In this document: positions 1 to 11,580 of the stretch, one piece after another | Position numbering within the stretch: position 1 is the first letter of the stretch | How the letters are laid out: every line of letters starts with the position of its first letter | NCBI GenBank assembly: GCA_036320915.1 | Contig: JAXBDG010000002.1 | Coordinates: 496,001 to 560,000 of the forward strand | Direction: 5' to 3' | Length of the DNA stretch: 64,000 nucleotides | From: Linnemannia elongata | Lineage: Eukaryota > Mortierellomycota > Mortierellomycetes > Mortierellales > Mortierellaceae | Notes under the pieces: generated by a model | Seen by the model: only the letters and a program-made list of their open reading frames with translations | Database searches by the model: none | What the model was told of the DNA's origin: nothing | Position numbers and translations under genes: made by a program

Positions 1-3000
1 TGTGTGTTTTGATTCTTCTAGGCTGCCAACAAAAAGCACAAAAAGTCGGGAGGATTCCAGTCCATGGGTACGTCGACATTTCATCTACTTCACGCAGGAT
101 TCACACCTCACACTGGACAATGAAAGACTCACGCGAACTTTTCACATATCATATACAACCATAGGTCTGAGCTTCCCAGTGTACAAGGCGATTTTGCATA
201 AGGGATTCAAGGTGCCAACACCGATTCAGCGCAAATGTATCCCCTTGATCATGGAGGGAGGCGATGTTGTCGGAATGGCTCGTACTGGTTCAGGAAAGAC
301 GGCTGCATTCTTGATCCCCATGTTGGAGAAGCTCAAGTCGCATTCGGCTAAGGTCGGAGCCCGTGCTGTTATTATGTCACCCTCGCGTGAGTTGGCGATG
401 CAGACCCAGAAGGTTTGCAAGGAGCTGGGCAAGCACACCGATCTCAGGAGTTGTATCTTGGTTGGAGGTGACAGTCTTGAGGAGCAGTTCGCTATGTTGG
501 CCGCCAACCCCGATATGTAAGCCGTCTTTTCTCAATGAGGTGAAGTATGGGAGCCTGGTGTTTAAAATCTCGAAACTGACCTTCATTACCACCCTCTAAT
601 TTCATCCTATTAGTTTGATCGCCACCCCCGGTCGTCTGTTGCATTTGATTGTCGAGATGGACTTGGATTTGAAGAGTGTTCAGTACATTGTCTTTGACGA
701 GGCCGATCGGTAAGCACGGAATCCAAACGAATAAGCATTTGAAGGCAGAAGGGCTATCAATATCGCAAGAACTTACGATACTAACATGATGTTCTCACCC
801 TGCGTTCCAATTAGTCTTTTCGAGATGGGTTTCGAGGTTCAGTTGCACGAGATTTTGCACCGCTTGCAGCCCAACCGCCAGACGCTTTTGTTCTCTGCTA
901 CGCTGCCCAAGCTTCTTGTCGATTTTGCTAAGGCTGGTCTTCAGGAGCCCACGCTTGTCCGTCTGGATGTTGACACCAAGATCAGCAAGGATCTCGAGGT
1001 AATTTATTCGCTGCCTTCATTTTTCAACAACAATTAGCAATTGGATGATAGTCAGATGCATGCAAGTATTAACGTCTCAAATTGTCAATGGAAAATAGAT
1101 GGCGTTCTTCAGTATCAAACAACAGGATAAGGAAGCAGCATTGTTGACAGTTCTCCGAAACGTAATCAAACTGCCACTGGAGACTGGAGTCAAGTTTGAG
1201 CGGGACGAGGAGAACCCCAAGAAGCGCAAGCGCGTCGCCAAGGAAATCGTCGGCGCCGCAACCGAGCACCAAACCATCGTCTTTGTTTCGACCAAACATC
1301 ACGTCGAGTACGTCTCAAACATCTTGATCCATGCCGGATACCAGGTCTCGTACATCTACGGATCCCTGGATCAGGCGGCTCGTAAGATTCAGATTGATCG
1401 GTTCAGGAAGGGATATTCCAACATCTTGGTCGTCACGGATGTTGCTGCCCGTGGTATTGATATTCCAGTCTTGGAGAACGTTATCAACTATGATTTTGTT
1501 GACAACTCTAAGGTGTTTATCCATCGTGTCGGTCGTACGGCCAGAGCTGGAAAGAAGGGTTGGGCATTCTCGTTTGTCTCGCCTGAGGAGTTGCCCTACT
1601 TGATTGATCTGCAGTTATTCTTGGCCAGGAAGATGGTTGTTGGTTCTTCGGCTGGGTCGGAGCCAGATTACACTTCGGATATTGTCCTTGGTGGGTTGCC
1701 TTTGAACCAGTTGGAAGATGATAGTGAGTGGGTCAAGAACAATGTCTTTGATGACACCAACTTGCAGGCGCTCAAGGGTGTCTCTGTCAACGGTTATAAG
1801 CTCTACTGCAAGTCCAGACCCTCTGCGGCTGTTGAGAGTTATAAACGCGCCAAGGAGATTGTTGACATGGACGAGTATGCCGAGCTCAGCCCTCTGTTCG
1901 GTAAGTTTTTTTTTGCTCTAGTTATTTTTGTCCGCAGTTTTGGTTGAATCTTTGTTTGCGCTTTCCATGATCATGTATCTTAATCAGCTATTTTTTTTTT
2001 TTTTTGTATGTCTTTGTTGTGGGAAATAGCCGATTCGGTGGATAACGAGGAGAAGGAGCGGGTGAACTTGATTGCCTCAATATCCAACTTCCGCCCCGCA
2101 GAGACAATCTTTGAGTTTGGTCAGCGTGGAGTCAAGGGCTCAACAGTAGCCTCGAATGTGATGAAGACCCGTCGCGGAGTTGTTGATAAGGTGATCTCGA
2201 AGGCTCGTCAGGTCAAGGCTGGTCTGACCGTCAACCTCTTCCCTACCGAGGCTGCTGCTGCTGCTAGCGCTGAGGGTGAAAAGACGAACTTGGGACCCGA
2301 GGCCTCGGAGGCCGACCTTGAAGGTGTCTTTAAGCGGACGGTGGGTCCTTCAAAGAGACGTACTCCTGGAGAGATCAAGGAGAAGCCTACGAGTTTCAAG
2401 GACGAGAACTTTTACATGTCGCACACTCAACAGGACACCAACACTGAGCGCGGATACTCGATGGTGAACACCAACAACTCTTTCCTCGAACAGGCTCAAC
2501 ACGCGACCATGGATATGAACGGTGACGAGCGTGAGACGATGAACCGGACCAGAAACACCATCAAATGGGACGCCAAGAAGAAGAAGTTTGTCAAGGGACT
2601 CGGTATTGGTGCTGATAACAAGAAGCTCATCACGACAGAATCTGGTAACAAGATCTCGGCTTCTTTCAAGTCGGGTCGATTCTCGGATTGGCAGCACAAG
2701 ACAAAGACGAATCTCCCCAGGGCTGGAGAGATGGAATTGCCGTCTTCTAAAGCTTCGCTGGCCGCGAAGCGGTTCAGACATACCCGACAGGAGGAGGCCA
2801 AGCCTTTGGATCCTTTGGCGCACGATTATGAGCGCAAGATTAAGCGTGCCCGCTTTGAGGAGAAGGAGGCTGCTGCCGCTGGTGGTGCACCCTCCGGACG
2901 TGGTGGACGTGGTGGCGCTCGTGGTGGCAGCTCTCGTGGTGGTCGTGGTGGATCTAGCGGCGCCCGTTCAGAACTCAAGTCGTCGACTGTTATCGCCAAG

Positions 3001-3222
3001 GAGAGATTGGCTAAAGAGGCCCGTCGCGAGAAGACTGGTCGTCATGCTGGCTCGAACGTTGTCCGTGGTGGTCGTGGAGGCGGCCGCGGCGGTCGCGGTG
3101 GTCGCGGTGGCGGACGTGGCGGTTCTTCAAGAGGCGGTGGTGGTGGAGGACGTGGTGGCGGCGGTGGAGGACGCGGAGGTGGACGCGGTGGTGGTCGTGG
3201 CGGCCGCGGCGGAAGACGTTAA
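1..3222 (+). CDS. DBP10: ATP-dependent RNA helicase DBP10 (DDX54 family), 5' end outside window
   Basis: DEAD-box RNA helicase of nucleolar 60S ribosome biogenesis. Exons read as 22-67, 165-516, 614-709, 815-998, 1099-1900 and 2030-3222, all joined in frame with GT..AG introns. They give 890 visible residues; the window opens inside an intron, so the N-terminus is missing. The visible motifs follow family order: Q motif (GFKVPTPIQ), walker A (ARTGSGKT), PSRELAMQ, the DEAD box (FDEADR), SAT (LFSATLP) and [10 protein letters not shown]. The [10 protein letters not shown] junction between exons 4 and 5 and the later DBP10-type C-terminal region support DBP10 over other DEAD-box helicases. The protein ends in a long RGG/glycine-rich tail (about 2880-3219), a usual RNA-binding feature. 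It converges on the RanBP1 gene. Confidence 0.93.
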
Positions 3223-3513
3223 ACACTACCTTTTTTTTCTTCAAGCATTTTCAACACCCATTTATTTTTTCATTCCCCCACAATTTTCACATCGCATACA
3301 CGAAATACATCTAGATCTCCCATCAAACACAGTTCGCATGGTTGAGCATTGAAGCATGGAAAAAAAAAAGGTTCAGAGACTTTATTTGGGATAACTTTTA
3401 AGAGATGGGGTCAAAGGGGAAAGGGAGAAGAAGGGTGTGAATAAAAAGAGCAAGCAGTGAAAGAAAAGAGGTTTGATTTGGATGAAAAGAAAAGAGTTGA
3501 AAGGTGAAGAAAT

Positions 3514-5392
3514 TTAAGCAGACTCCTCCTTCTTCTCCTCTTCCTTCTTCTCCTCCTTGGCCTCCTCCTTCTTCTCCTCGGCATCCTTCTTCTCCTCCTC
3601 GGTATCCTCCTTCTTCTCCTCCTCCTTGTCCTCAGAAGCAGCCTTCAACTCGACATTGTTCTTCTGTGCCTTCTCAAACTCCTCCTTGAAGATGGCAGCG
3701 TTATCAGAGTTGGCGAGGCGGATAGCCAAGGTCTGGGGTCCTGCGCAATCATCCGAGCTGTCGGCAGTGACGTTCCAGACCCACGAGCGGTCAGATCCGA
3801 CGTTGGGGGTCAAGGTCATATCAGCGGTGACTATTTTTTGTTGGTGATTCACAAAGATAAGAAAGCAAGGGTTAGAGATGGGCTTGAGATCCGGCGAATC
3901 GCCGCTTTTTCCTGCTATGCAGCAGTTATCCCTTTTGGGCGAATGAAAAAAGGTCCATGCGTTTGCGCGGTGATCAAATTACCGTAGTGGTTGGCGCAGA
4001 TCTTGTGGGTCTGGTCGCGACGCATCAAGAGACGGATCTTCTTGGTCTCCTTGTGCTGCATCAAGCGGACATCTCCGGTACCGCGCTCCTTCCACTCGTT
4101 AGACTCCTTGACGAAGCGGAAAAGCTTGGCGCGCCTATTTCATAGTAAGAGGAGATACCGTAAGTCAATAATGCTTGCAAAAAGGATCAAGCACAGCGGT
4201 GATGGTGATGGTATCCTGCGTAGTATTGTCGATTGTAGGCAAGAGTCTAACATCCTCGAATGAAATAAACAGAGTGGCAATAAGTGATATAGCCCTGTCT
4301 CAACTTACATCTTGAAGATGGAGTCCTCCTCCTCCTCGTGGGTCTTGACCTGGACGGCCTCGAGCTTGACAATGGGCTCGAAGTGAACCTCGGTCTCTTC
4401 CTCCTATTTACCAAAACAAAACAAAAGAATTGAAAAAAGGCCTTTAGTCAGCTGTTTCGTGAAAACAAAAGAGTTTGTGAGAGCCTTTCTCCGGGCCAAA
4501 AAAGCCAGAAAACGTAGGCAGAGTCAAAACAAGAAAAAAGAAAGCAAAAACAAATGTCCAGCAGGTCGAAAGAAACTATCGATGTTGAGAAGTACGCCCT
4601 TGCCCTTTAGTTGCCGAGCAGTAAGAAAAAAAAGGGTAAAAAGCTGAACACCATTCTTATCCTCCTTTTTTGCCCATGTGTCCACGCCGTACTTATCCAT
4701 ATCTCACCATCCCTGAGAAAAATACGAGCACTGGCTCCAAATAAAAATTAAAAAAAAAAGATCCAAACAAAAACCATCTCCTTTGTTTATCCCTCCTGTG
4801 AACCCAAAAGAAGAATGTGGTAATAAGGAAGTTAAAAGAAAGGAATAGAACAAAAAGCAAGCCAAATCCTGGAGGCGGAGTTCCTCTGCCCACAAAAACA
4901 GCTAAAAGAAGAGGTGGCAAAGAGCGTCAACGCCTCCCAAAAAAAAAGCCTGCTTCCCCCGCTCGAGAAAAAGCAGTTCCCAGTGATCGCCTTCCTCCCT
5001 CGGGGTGTCTGTCCAGTGTGAAAGAGTTGCCCTGGAAAGTCGTCTCTTTGTTTCCCCGAAGTTGATGCAGACTGAAGTGAGTCGATGCCTTCCCATTGAG
5101 AGAAGGGGTAGTTGGCATGACTATCCTGTCCATTCAGGGCGAGTTTTTCGGTTGTTGTGAAAAAGGCCGGTTGTCCAGCTGACTTCAGGAGTTCCTGGAT
5201 TGGTATGCTGCTAGCTGGCTCTGCGTTCGAGGCAAGGCGGGGTGACCCAGGTAAAAGTAACAAAAAGGTCTAAAAAAAAAAGGCCAGCCCTTCCCTTTCG
5301 CACGCGCGCAACAAAAGAAAAATACAGGAGACGGCAGAAAAAGAATATGAGGGAATCATTACCACAGCGACGGTATCGTGGTTGTCAGACAT
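3514..5392 (-). CDS. YRB1: Ran-binding protein 1 (Ran GTPase-activating cofactor)
   Basis: RanBP1/Yrb1 binds Ran-GTP and stimulates GTP hydrolysis with RanGAP during nucleocytoplasmic transport. Exons on the minus strand: 5392-5363, 4403-4309, 4134-3983 and 3830-3514, summing to 594 nt and 197 residues, close to the 201 of yeast Yrb1. The Ran-binding domain is clear: [50 protein letters not shown] and the FKEEFEKAQ helix. The tail is an acidic/lysine-rich EEKKE run. The first exon codes for only ten residues ([10 protein letters not shown]) and is separated from the domain by a 958 bp intron, far longer than other introns here. No extra exon is needed because phases match, but one cannot be excluded. 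Confidence 0.93.
4404..5362 (-). other. 958 bp first intron of RanBP1
   Basis: Between the GTAATG donor at 5362 and the TAG acceptor at 4404 lies a gene-free stretch about ten times longer than most introns in the window. A 143-codon open frame (5263-4832, minus) has no recognisable domain and is not needed by the exon phases. The interval could hold transcriptional enhancer sequence or an intron-encoded small RNA, but I see no box C/D or H/ACA arrangement I would defend. Confidence 0.6.
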
Positions 5393-5982
5393 GGTGTATA
5401 AAGTGTGTGTTGTTGATGTAAAAAGAGGGTGTGATGTAAAAAAGAAAAAAAAAAATCCACGCTCTTCTTTTTCTCTTTCTCTCGTTGTGTTTGCACCGCA
5501 ACAGCCACGATCTAAACAGCTACGCTTACGTCACTTTAGCCTTGCTCAAGTGTCAAGGCAAAGACTCCGGGTTAAGGGCTCTTTAACCCAGAGTCTTCAA
5601 TTCCTATCCCTCGTGGTGGAGGGAGGAAGAAAAAAAGGATCGCCGCATCGCGCAAAGCGCATTGACGCAATAAGTTCACTCTCCCAGCCACGTTGTATCG
5701 AGAGGGGAGCAAAGGGAGGATGGCCCAGCCTTCTGGAAAAGGCTACCCAGGCTCAGTTCCTGCAGGCCACATGACGATAGCCATTAGGCGAGTTGAACAA
5801 CGAACAATGCCCCCATATTCGCGACAGTTTCAACGAGTACGACAACACCATGGTGAAAGAGTATCGATCAAAGGAAAAATTTATGAGAGAATAAAACAAG
5901 AATGCGTTTACTAATGTTACATAGGTTGGATACTGAAAAATTGGAAAAAAAAAACACGACGTTGCCCACACTCTCCCAAAGT
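5393..5982. promoter_or_regulatory. RanBP1 upstream region with two strong inverted repeats
   Basis: This 590 bp lies upstream of the minus-strand RanBP1 start and downstream of the deaminase stop. It holds a nearly perfect 15-bp inverted repeat at 5561-5575 and 5583-5597 (one mismatch, 7-nt loop). A second, 6-bp perfect stem lies at 5727-5732 and 5739-5744. No open frame here is convincing. The region presumably contains the RanBP1 promoter. Confidence 0.5.
5561..5597. repeat. 15-bp inverted repeat upstream of RanBP1
   Basis: Arms AAGACTCCGGGTTAA (5561-5575) and TTAACCCAGAGTCTT (5583-5597) pair except at one position and enclose a 7-nt loop. It is the strongest inverted repeat I saw in the window. 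Confidence 0.75.
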
Positions 5983-7083
5983 CTAAAGGTCCAGGACATG
6001 CCGGTTGGGTGCCAGACACTCGTCCTCCAGGCCTGGGATATGAATCACCTCAATCCCTTTCTCAACCATATTCTCCACCCCAACCACCGTCTTCACAAAA
6101 TGATCCGGTTCCCGCACACCCACATACACCTGTCGGATCCCCGAAGCAATCAAGCGGTCGGAGCACGATCGGTTCCCGGACAGGCGTGTACTACATGGCT
6201 CCATCGTGCTATACATGATCCATTTCCTCCTCGACTTGAGCTTGCGGTCGCTCCTTTTGCTATTCTGAATGTTGTCGGTGCTGTTGCTGTTGTTCCATCG
6301 CCCGCTCCCGCATCCACCATTACATCCTGCTGCTGCTCCTGTTGCTGCTGTTCCTGCTACCAGTGCTACTTCACCCTCTCCTATATATTCATCATCGTCA
6401 TCCTCAAAATAATCATCCCTCGATCCAGTGTCGGCTCCCAAAGCAGCAAGCTTCAACAAGCAGCACTCCTCCGCATGAGTGTTCCCCGGTAGCTCCCGTG
6501 AATATCCTGTGACTACAACCCTGAACCGATCTGCATACCCCTCGTCCTTGTCCTCTTCAAATTCCTGCGATGTTACATCGTCGATACTGTCATTATTGCC
6601 GTGTCTGTTAGTGTTGGCTTCCCGTAAGGTTTCTTGGACAAGGACGGCGCCGACACAGTAGCCGGAGGGGACGGGTATGGACAGTTTTGCTTGCTCAATG
6701 GCCAGTTTCATAAAGTGAATGTGCATGGCCGCATCTGATCAGTGCAAGGCAAGGAATGGAAGGAGACAGAGAGGATGGCAGATGGAGAGAGGGGGAGAAA
6801 GAGGGCGTTAGAAGGGAGGGATGAGGTCTTGTTCAGTTGAGCAGGCGTATTCTGTTTAGTTGATCGGCTCAGGTGAAGAGAGGGAGTTTTGTTGGAAGTG
6901 AATGGTGGTAAGAACAAAAGGAGAGGAGGAGAGAGAGAAGAAGAAGAGAAGAAGGAGAGAGAGAGCGGTGAAGGTGTTTGTGTTGATGGGGAAAGTGTAG
7001 ATGTATAAGCGAAGCTGTTGTTTGTTGTTCATACCCTTATCGTGCTTGGTGAGGACGCTCATGGCCTTTGGTGGTGTCGCCAT
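5983..7083 (-). CDS. Rib2-like cytidine/deoxycytidylate deaminase-family protein
   Basis: Zinc-dependent deaminase of the CDA fold, closest in motif style to the deaminase domain of fungal Rib2 (riboflavin pathway). Exons 7083-7035 and 6734-5983 join in phase to give 266 residues. Zinc ligands and catalytic glutamate are visible as HAE (about residues 103-105) and PCSTRLSGNRSC (about 196-207); PSGYCVGAVLV and GYSRELPGNTHAE are typical of the Rib2 branch. Two low-complexity insertions interrupt the core: about residues 52-84, and about 115-186 between HAE and PC, the latter starting with an acidic run. The pseudouridine synthase half found in some Rib2 proteins is absent. The first exon also offers an internal ATG eight codons in. 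A diaminohydroxyphosphoribosylamino-pyrimidine deaminase role is inferred. Confidence 0.85.
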
Positions 7084-7470
7084 ATGTTGTGCTCGGTGGG
7101 CAATTTTGTGCTATGTGTGATGTGTGTGTGTGTGTGAAAATGTTGTTGTGCTTGTCGGTATGATCTTGTATGGGCCGATTCTGTCGTGCTTAAGTATGAG
7201 TGTATCGCTGGATTTTTTTATTAAGGTGTTGGTGGCTGCTTTCTTTTTAAAGTCCTTCCCTATCATTTCAAATCACACACTGAGGGCTTGGGCGCATGAT
7301 GACAGAGGAGGCAATGAAAAACAAGAATTTTCGGGCAAAGGAGCGTTGAAGAACGCGCCCAATTGATCAATCGCGTGGTCGCAAAATACTTTTCGCATAT
7401 TTCATTTTTGATATCGCTTTGTTATTCACTTATATATGTGTGTTCACACTGTAAAAAGGCGATCGAATGA
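7084..7470. promoter_or_regulatory. Intergenic stretch between deaminase start and VPS1 stop
   Basis: Upstream of the deaminase and downstream of VPS1, both on the minus strand. It contains a short TG microsatellite near 7121-7134 and AT-rich sequence near 7380-7440, probably the VPS1 3' end. No coding signal was seen. Confidence 0.4.
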
Positions 7471-10400
7471 TTATCCAGACACAGTACCAACAATCTCATC
7501 AGCCTTCTGCAGGGCTTCAATCATCTTCTTGCATTCCTTACGACGGTTCTGCGTAAACTCGCTCTCCTTCAACAGCTCATCCAGAACCTCCGTTTTGTAC
7601 AACTCCTGAAGCAACTCCCTCTGCAACTCCTCCTTGGCCGTGTTCACCAGGTTCAGCATAATTGCCTTGGGGACCGTGTCAACCACCGTGCGCTTCACAA
7701 TGTTGAAGTACGACGAAATCAACAGCTCTACAAAAATCATTCATTTTCCATAGCAAAATAGAAATTCGTGAGTAAGTGCAATGGGCAGAATGAGTCAATT
7801 GAACTTCAAGTAGCCACAAATAAAAAGGAAGAGTGACTTACTGATGACCTCGGTCTCGATCTGCTCGCGCTCAGACAGGTTGCCAGAGGCTTTCAGAACA
7901 GCTGGTGGCTATAAAGGACGGCAGTTAACAACAGGTGTTCAGTTAGTACTGGCACATAGTACACAGAGTGTGAGCACATTGGCGAAATCGGAGAAAAACG
8001 ACTTACGGGTTCCATGGCACCAGCACGCTTCTTTTTGCCTGCAAAGAAACTGCCAAAGAAACCATTGTTTGTTGGCTCAGGCTCGAGACTAGGTGGCAGA
8101 TTTGCCACGTTGCGGTTCTTGGGGTCGACAGGCTGAGGGTTCTTGGCCTGGTTCACCCTGTCGTTAATCACAGCCATGGCCTTATGTCCGTTCAAAAAGT
8201 CAGGATGACCAGTGTTGATATAGCAGGACTCCATGGCAATCAAGTCCTGGACAAGCTTGTTAGTAGGATTGAGCTGCTTGCGGAAAAAGTTGAGAACGAC
8301 TTGGTAGAAGCGGTCCTTCAAGTCTGGGAAGCGCTTGAAGAGATGCTTGGACAGCAACTGGGTCAAGATGCGGACCAACTCTTCAAACACAATGTTGACA
8401 CATCTCAAGCTGGGATCCTCCAGACGCTTGATCTGCTGCTTGATAATGACCTCGAATGCCGTTGTTCCAACAAACAAGGCGGGAGATGATCCAGATGAGT
8501 TGTAGAGAATCGTACGAATGTCGACGTCCTTGACCTGATCAAAGGGGTCTAAAGACTTGACTCCGTTGGCAAAGAGCTCGTGGAAGACAAAGCTGATACG
8601 TGCGCCTCCAGACAACTCAAACGACGTCAGGTCCGTCGAGTTTCCGTCAATGATTGTCCTGAACTCGTTGCAGAACTCGGTGATGATGTTCAAAACAATG
8701 CTTGCTTGACCAGCGCTACCTTCACCCAGCATATCACCCAATCCTGCCAACTCGACCTGGTACTTGACCAATGCAGCCTGGATCTTCGCCTTGATCTCGG
8801 GTAGCGTGTTCCGAATATGGTGCATCAGAATCTAAGTCAGGGGTCATTTATATAATAATTTTGTTAGATTTATATTATTGAAATAGAGAACATGCTTGTC
8901 CTTAACAGATGATAATACCGCCTACCATGTTCAGCTTGCGAGAGAGATAAGGAGTGCCACAGTACTGTGCTTTGCTCTTGTATGCTGAGTGGTTCTCAAA
9001 GAACGATCTCTCGCCCTCCAGCGAACGAGTAATGGATTTCTTAGTGTCAATGTCGCGCTGTCCACGGTTGACCACAGGGACGTAGCCTAAAGGAATGCAG
9101 ATGCAAGAAAGATGCTGTTTGAGATTCAATTGTCTGTGGCGCATTTTGCTTGTAACAGTTCTCTTTTGATGAAAATGATCTTACCAAGTCGAAGAGGAAT
9201 GATGCGGCCAGCCAAAATATCGACCACGTCAGTGCCAGCATCCCTAGATATTGATTGGTACAGCAGAGCATATGTTAGCCCACTGTTGAATCCAATCCGA
9301 GTGTTTCCTGTTGTTCAGTTGAAGGTTTTGGGCGGTCTGACTTACATCAAGTCGATCTTGGTCAGGACACCGATGGTTCTGGCTCCTTCAGGGTCGACTT
9401 CTCTTGCAAGTTTGAGACCGTCCGAGTTGGCGAGATCTGTGTTAGCGGCGGTGACAGCCAGAATGATTGCGTTTGGCTTGGTAATATACTTGACAATCAT
9501 GTCTTTAATTTGCCTCTCAATATCCTTTGGCTGGTCTCCAACGGGTAGCTAATATGCGAGATTAAGCGTAAACATGCATAATGGTCAGTCCCTGGACCCT
9601 GGAGGTTCATCATGTGCGTTTAAACTTTGCAGTTAATTAGAGCTCCAGTGTAGTACCTTGGTCAATCCAGGCAAGTCGACAAGTGTCAAGGTAAGAACAT
9701 TCGGGGAGTAGACACGGAGGTTGATGGGCAGGGGCGAAATTCCTAAGAGAAAAAGTTCGTGGGTTTCGTAAACAACAATGTTCAATAGTTCATTAGTTCC
9801 ACACACACTCGCGAAAGACGAAGACCATTGGCGAAGAAAAGAACATGTGAGATGCGTTTACCTGCATTCTTTCCAGTCTTCAGCTCGGTGTCGCGCACAA
9901 TCTCTTCCCGGATCAGGTTAAAGTCAGTGTATTTGACACCGGGCTGGTGCAGGAACTCTCCCCATTCCTCCGGTTCCTTCTTTTCGCCATTGGGCTCCTT
10001 CTTGGCATCTATTTTGGAATAATAAAAAAGCAAAGCGAGTGTGCGGATGCCAAGACAGGACAAAACAACGACCAAAGAAAATAGGATATGATTAGATTGG
10101 GAGGATGGATGCCAATTGCGTCAGTCAGCCTGGTAAAAAAAGGGTCCCTGCGAAATGTCCACGTCGAAACGAAAAGTAGAAGGAGGGGGGGAAATGTGCT
10201 TGAAGGATAGCAGTAAACTCCGACTAGCAATGCGATGGAATTCGTCGTCATGAGGTCCAGAACCAAAGGAAACACACGAAAGGTACGCACGGCGCAGACA
10301 TACATAACAGGCACAAGACAGACATACTGACAGACAGGAAAGTCTATCCCGAGGCATGTTTGTGTATGCCTAAAAGCGGTGTTTTTTTTCCCTTCACAGA

Positions 10401-10910
10401 CGATGTCCAAGCTTCAAAAAAAAAAAAAAAAAACTTGCCTGTTTCGTCGTCGCTAGGGGATCCATTTGATCCGGAGTCGGTGGCCGAAGACGAAGGGCGA
10501 TTGATCAGCTGCAAAACCTATTAAGGGGGGAAGAAAGAGAAAGAGAAGAGCAACCAACAAGCAACATGTCAATACCATTGATATGAATGGACAAGCATAG
10601 AAAAAAGGGAGAGAAAGGTGGTTAGTCTTTGCCTGGTGGAGAGTGTGTCCTCTCTGTCTCATTCACACACTATTAGCTTTTAACAAAAAGGGAAGGAAAG
10701 GGAGCATACCAGGGGTCGGCGAGTGACGATACCAGAGCCTCGAGGGAGAAAGTCGCGGCCGACGATGTTTTCGAGGACAGAACTTTTTCCTGAGGACTGT
10801 GAGCCGATGACGACAATCTGGGGAAGGTCGACGGGGTTGTGGACGCCGACGGTTGAGAAGGCATCCTGAAGCTTGTTGATTGTCTTGATGAGGGATGCGT
10901 CCATTGCCAT
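7471..10910 (-). CDS. VPS1: Dynamin-like GTPase Vps1
   Basis: Large GTPase for vacuolar/endosomal sorting and peroxisome fission. Ten exons: 10910-10710, 10517-10439, 10008-9862, 9742-9657, 9548-9346, 9243-9185, 9086-8926, 8831-8007, 7908-7842 and 7727-7471. They sum to 2085 nt and 694 residues; yeast Vps1 has 704. GTP-binding motifs are intact: GSQSSGKSS, the threonine in IVTRRP, TLVDLPG and VLTKIDLMD. The middle domain ([12 protein letters not shown]) and C-terminal GTPase effector domain ([22 protein letters not shown]) follow. There is no PH or proline-rich domain. [19 protein letters not shown] and INRGQ-like segments favour Vps1 over Dnm1. The second intron has a GC donor (GCAAGT). The start MAMDAS has no close in-frame competitor. 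Confidence 0.95.
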
Positions 10911-11076
10911 GGCTGAGAGTCTGTATGAAGAGAGGGATATGTGTATAGGTGTGTAAAGAGTAGTGGCGAGTGTTAAAGGGGAATGAGAAACGAGAGAGAG
11001 AGAGAGAGAAAGAGAAGAGGGGCGTATGAGAAGGAAAAAGGAAGAGTAGAAAAAGGCGCGCGCACACTCTCAAGAG

Positions 11077-11110
<34 letters not shown>

Positions 11111-11580
11111 TGGACAGCGTGGCGTTCCTGGCTGCTGGGTGTCCTCCTCTCTTTCTCTCCTTCCCCTCAACACGGACCAAGAGAGCAGTGAGTGAGTGAG
11201 GGAGAGAGCGACTTCATCCAAAACGCAGTCACATCGTCCACTTTTTTTTTTTTTTTTTTTTTTTTTCTTTTCACTCTCTTTGCTAAAAGTACCAACTGCT
11301 TGGCGGAGCATTGTTGTCCTTCTTTCCTTCTTTCCTCCCTTCTTTCCCTCCTTTCACTCTTTCATCCGCCTTCTCTCCTCTCCCTTCCTCATTTTCCTCT
11401 TTCCCTCGCAACAGCTTGCAATCGCAACAGATAATACCAGGTCCTTCACTCAATTCACCGAGCACAGGACAAGCCCGAGTTACCACAGAGCAATTCTTCG
11501 CTTCCCCTCCCACTCACACTCGCTTCGCCTTTCTTCTCACAGACATACACGCGATAAGAAGCCAACAAAAGAAAACACAT
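10911..11580. promoter_or_regulatory. Divergent promoter region between VPS1 and the F-box gene
   Basis: About 670 bp separates two head-to-head genes. It holds GA microsatellites near 10998-11022 and 11079-11105, a 25-nt T tract at 11242-11266 and a CT-rich stretch at about 11310-11410 on the F-box coding strand. An upstream ATG at 11311 is in frame with the F-box CDS, but its translation is low-complexity Phe/Ser/Pro, so it is read as leader. Confidence 0.55.

Noticed and set aside
2588..3352. Long plus- and minus-strand frames over the DBP10 C-terminus
   Set aside because: Shadow translations of the GGT/CGT-rich RGG tail; repetitive Val/Ala or His/Arg sequence without family features.
5165..5250. 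tRNA-like B box word (GCGTTCGAGGC)
   Set aside because: No matching stems or A box; lies in an intron of ordinary composition.
4832..5263. 143-codon minus-strand frame inside the first RanBP1 intron
   Set aside because: No recognisable domain, no good splice borders linking it to RanBP1, and exon phases on either side already match.
11311..11580. N-terminal extension of the F-box protein from an ATG at 11311
   Set aside because: The extension is Phe/Ser/Pro leader translation of a CT-rich tract; MTIREID at 11581 is a better start.
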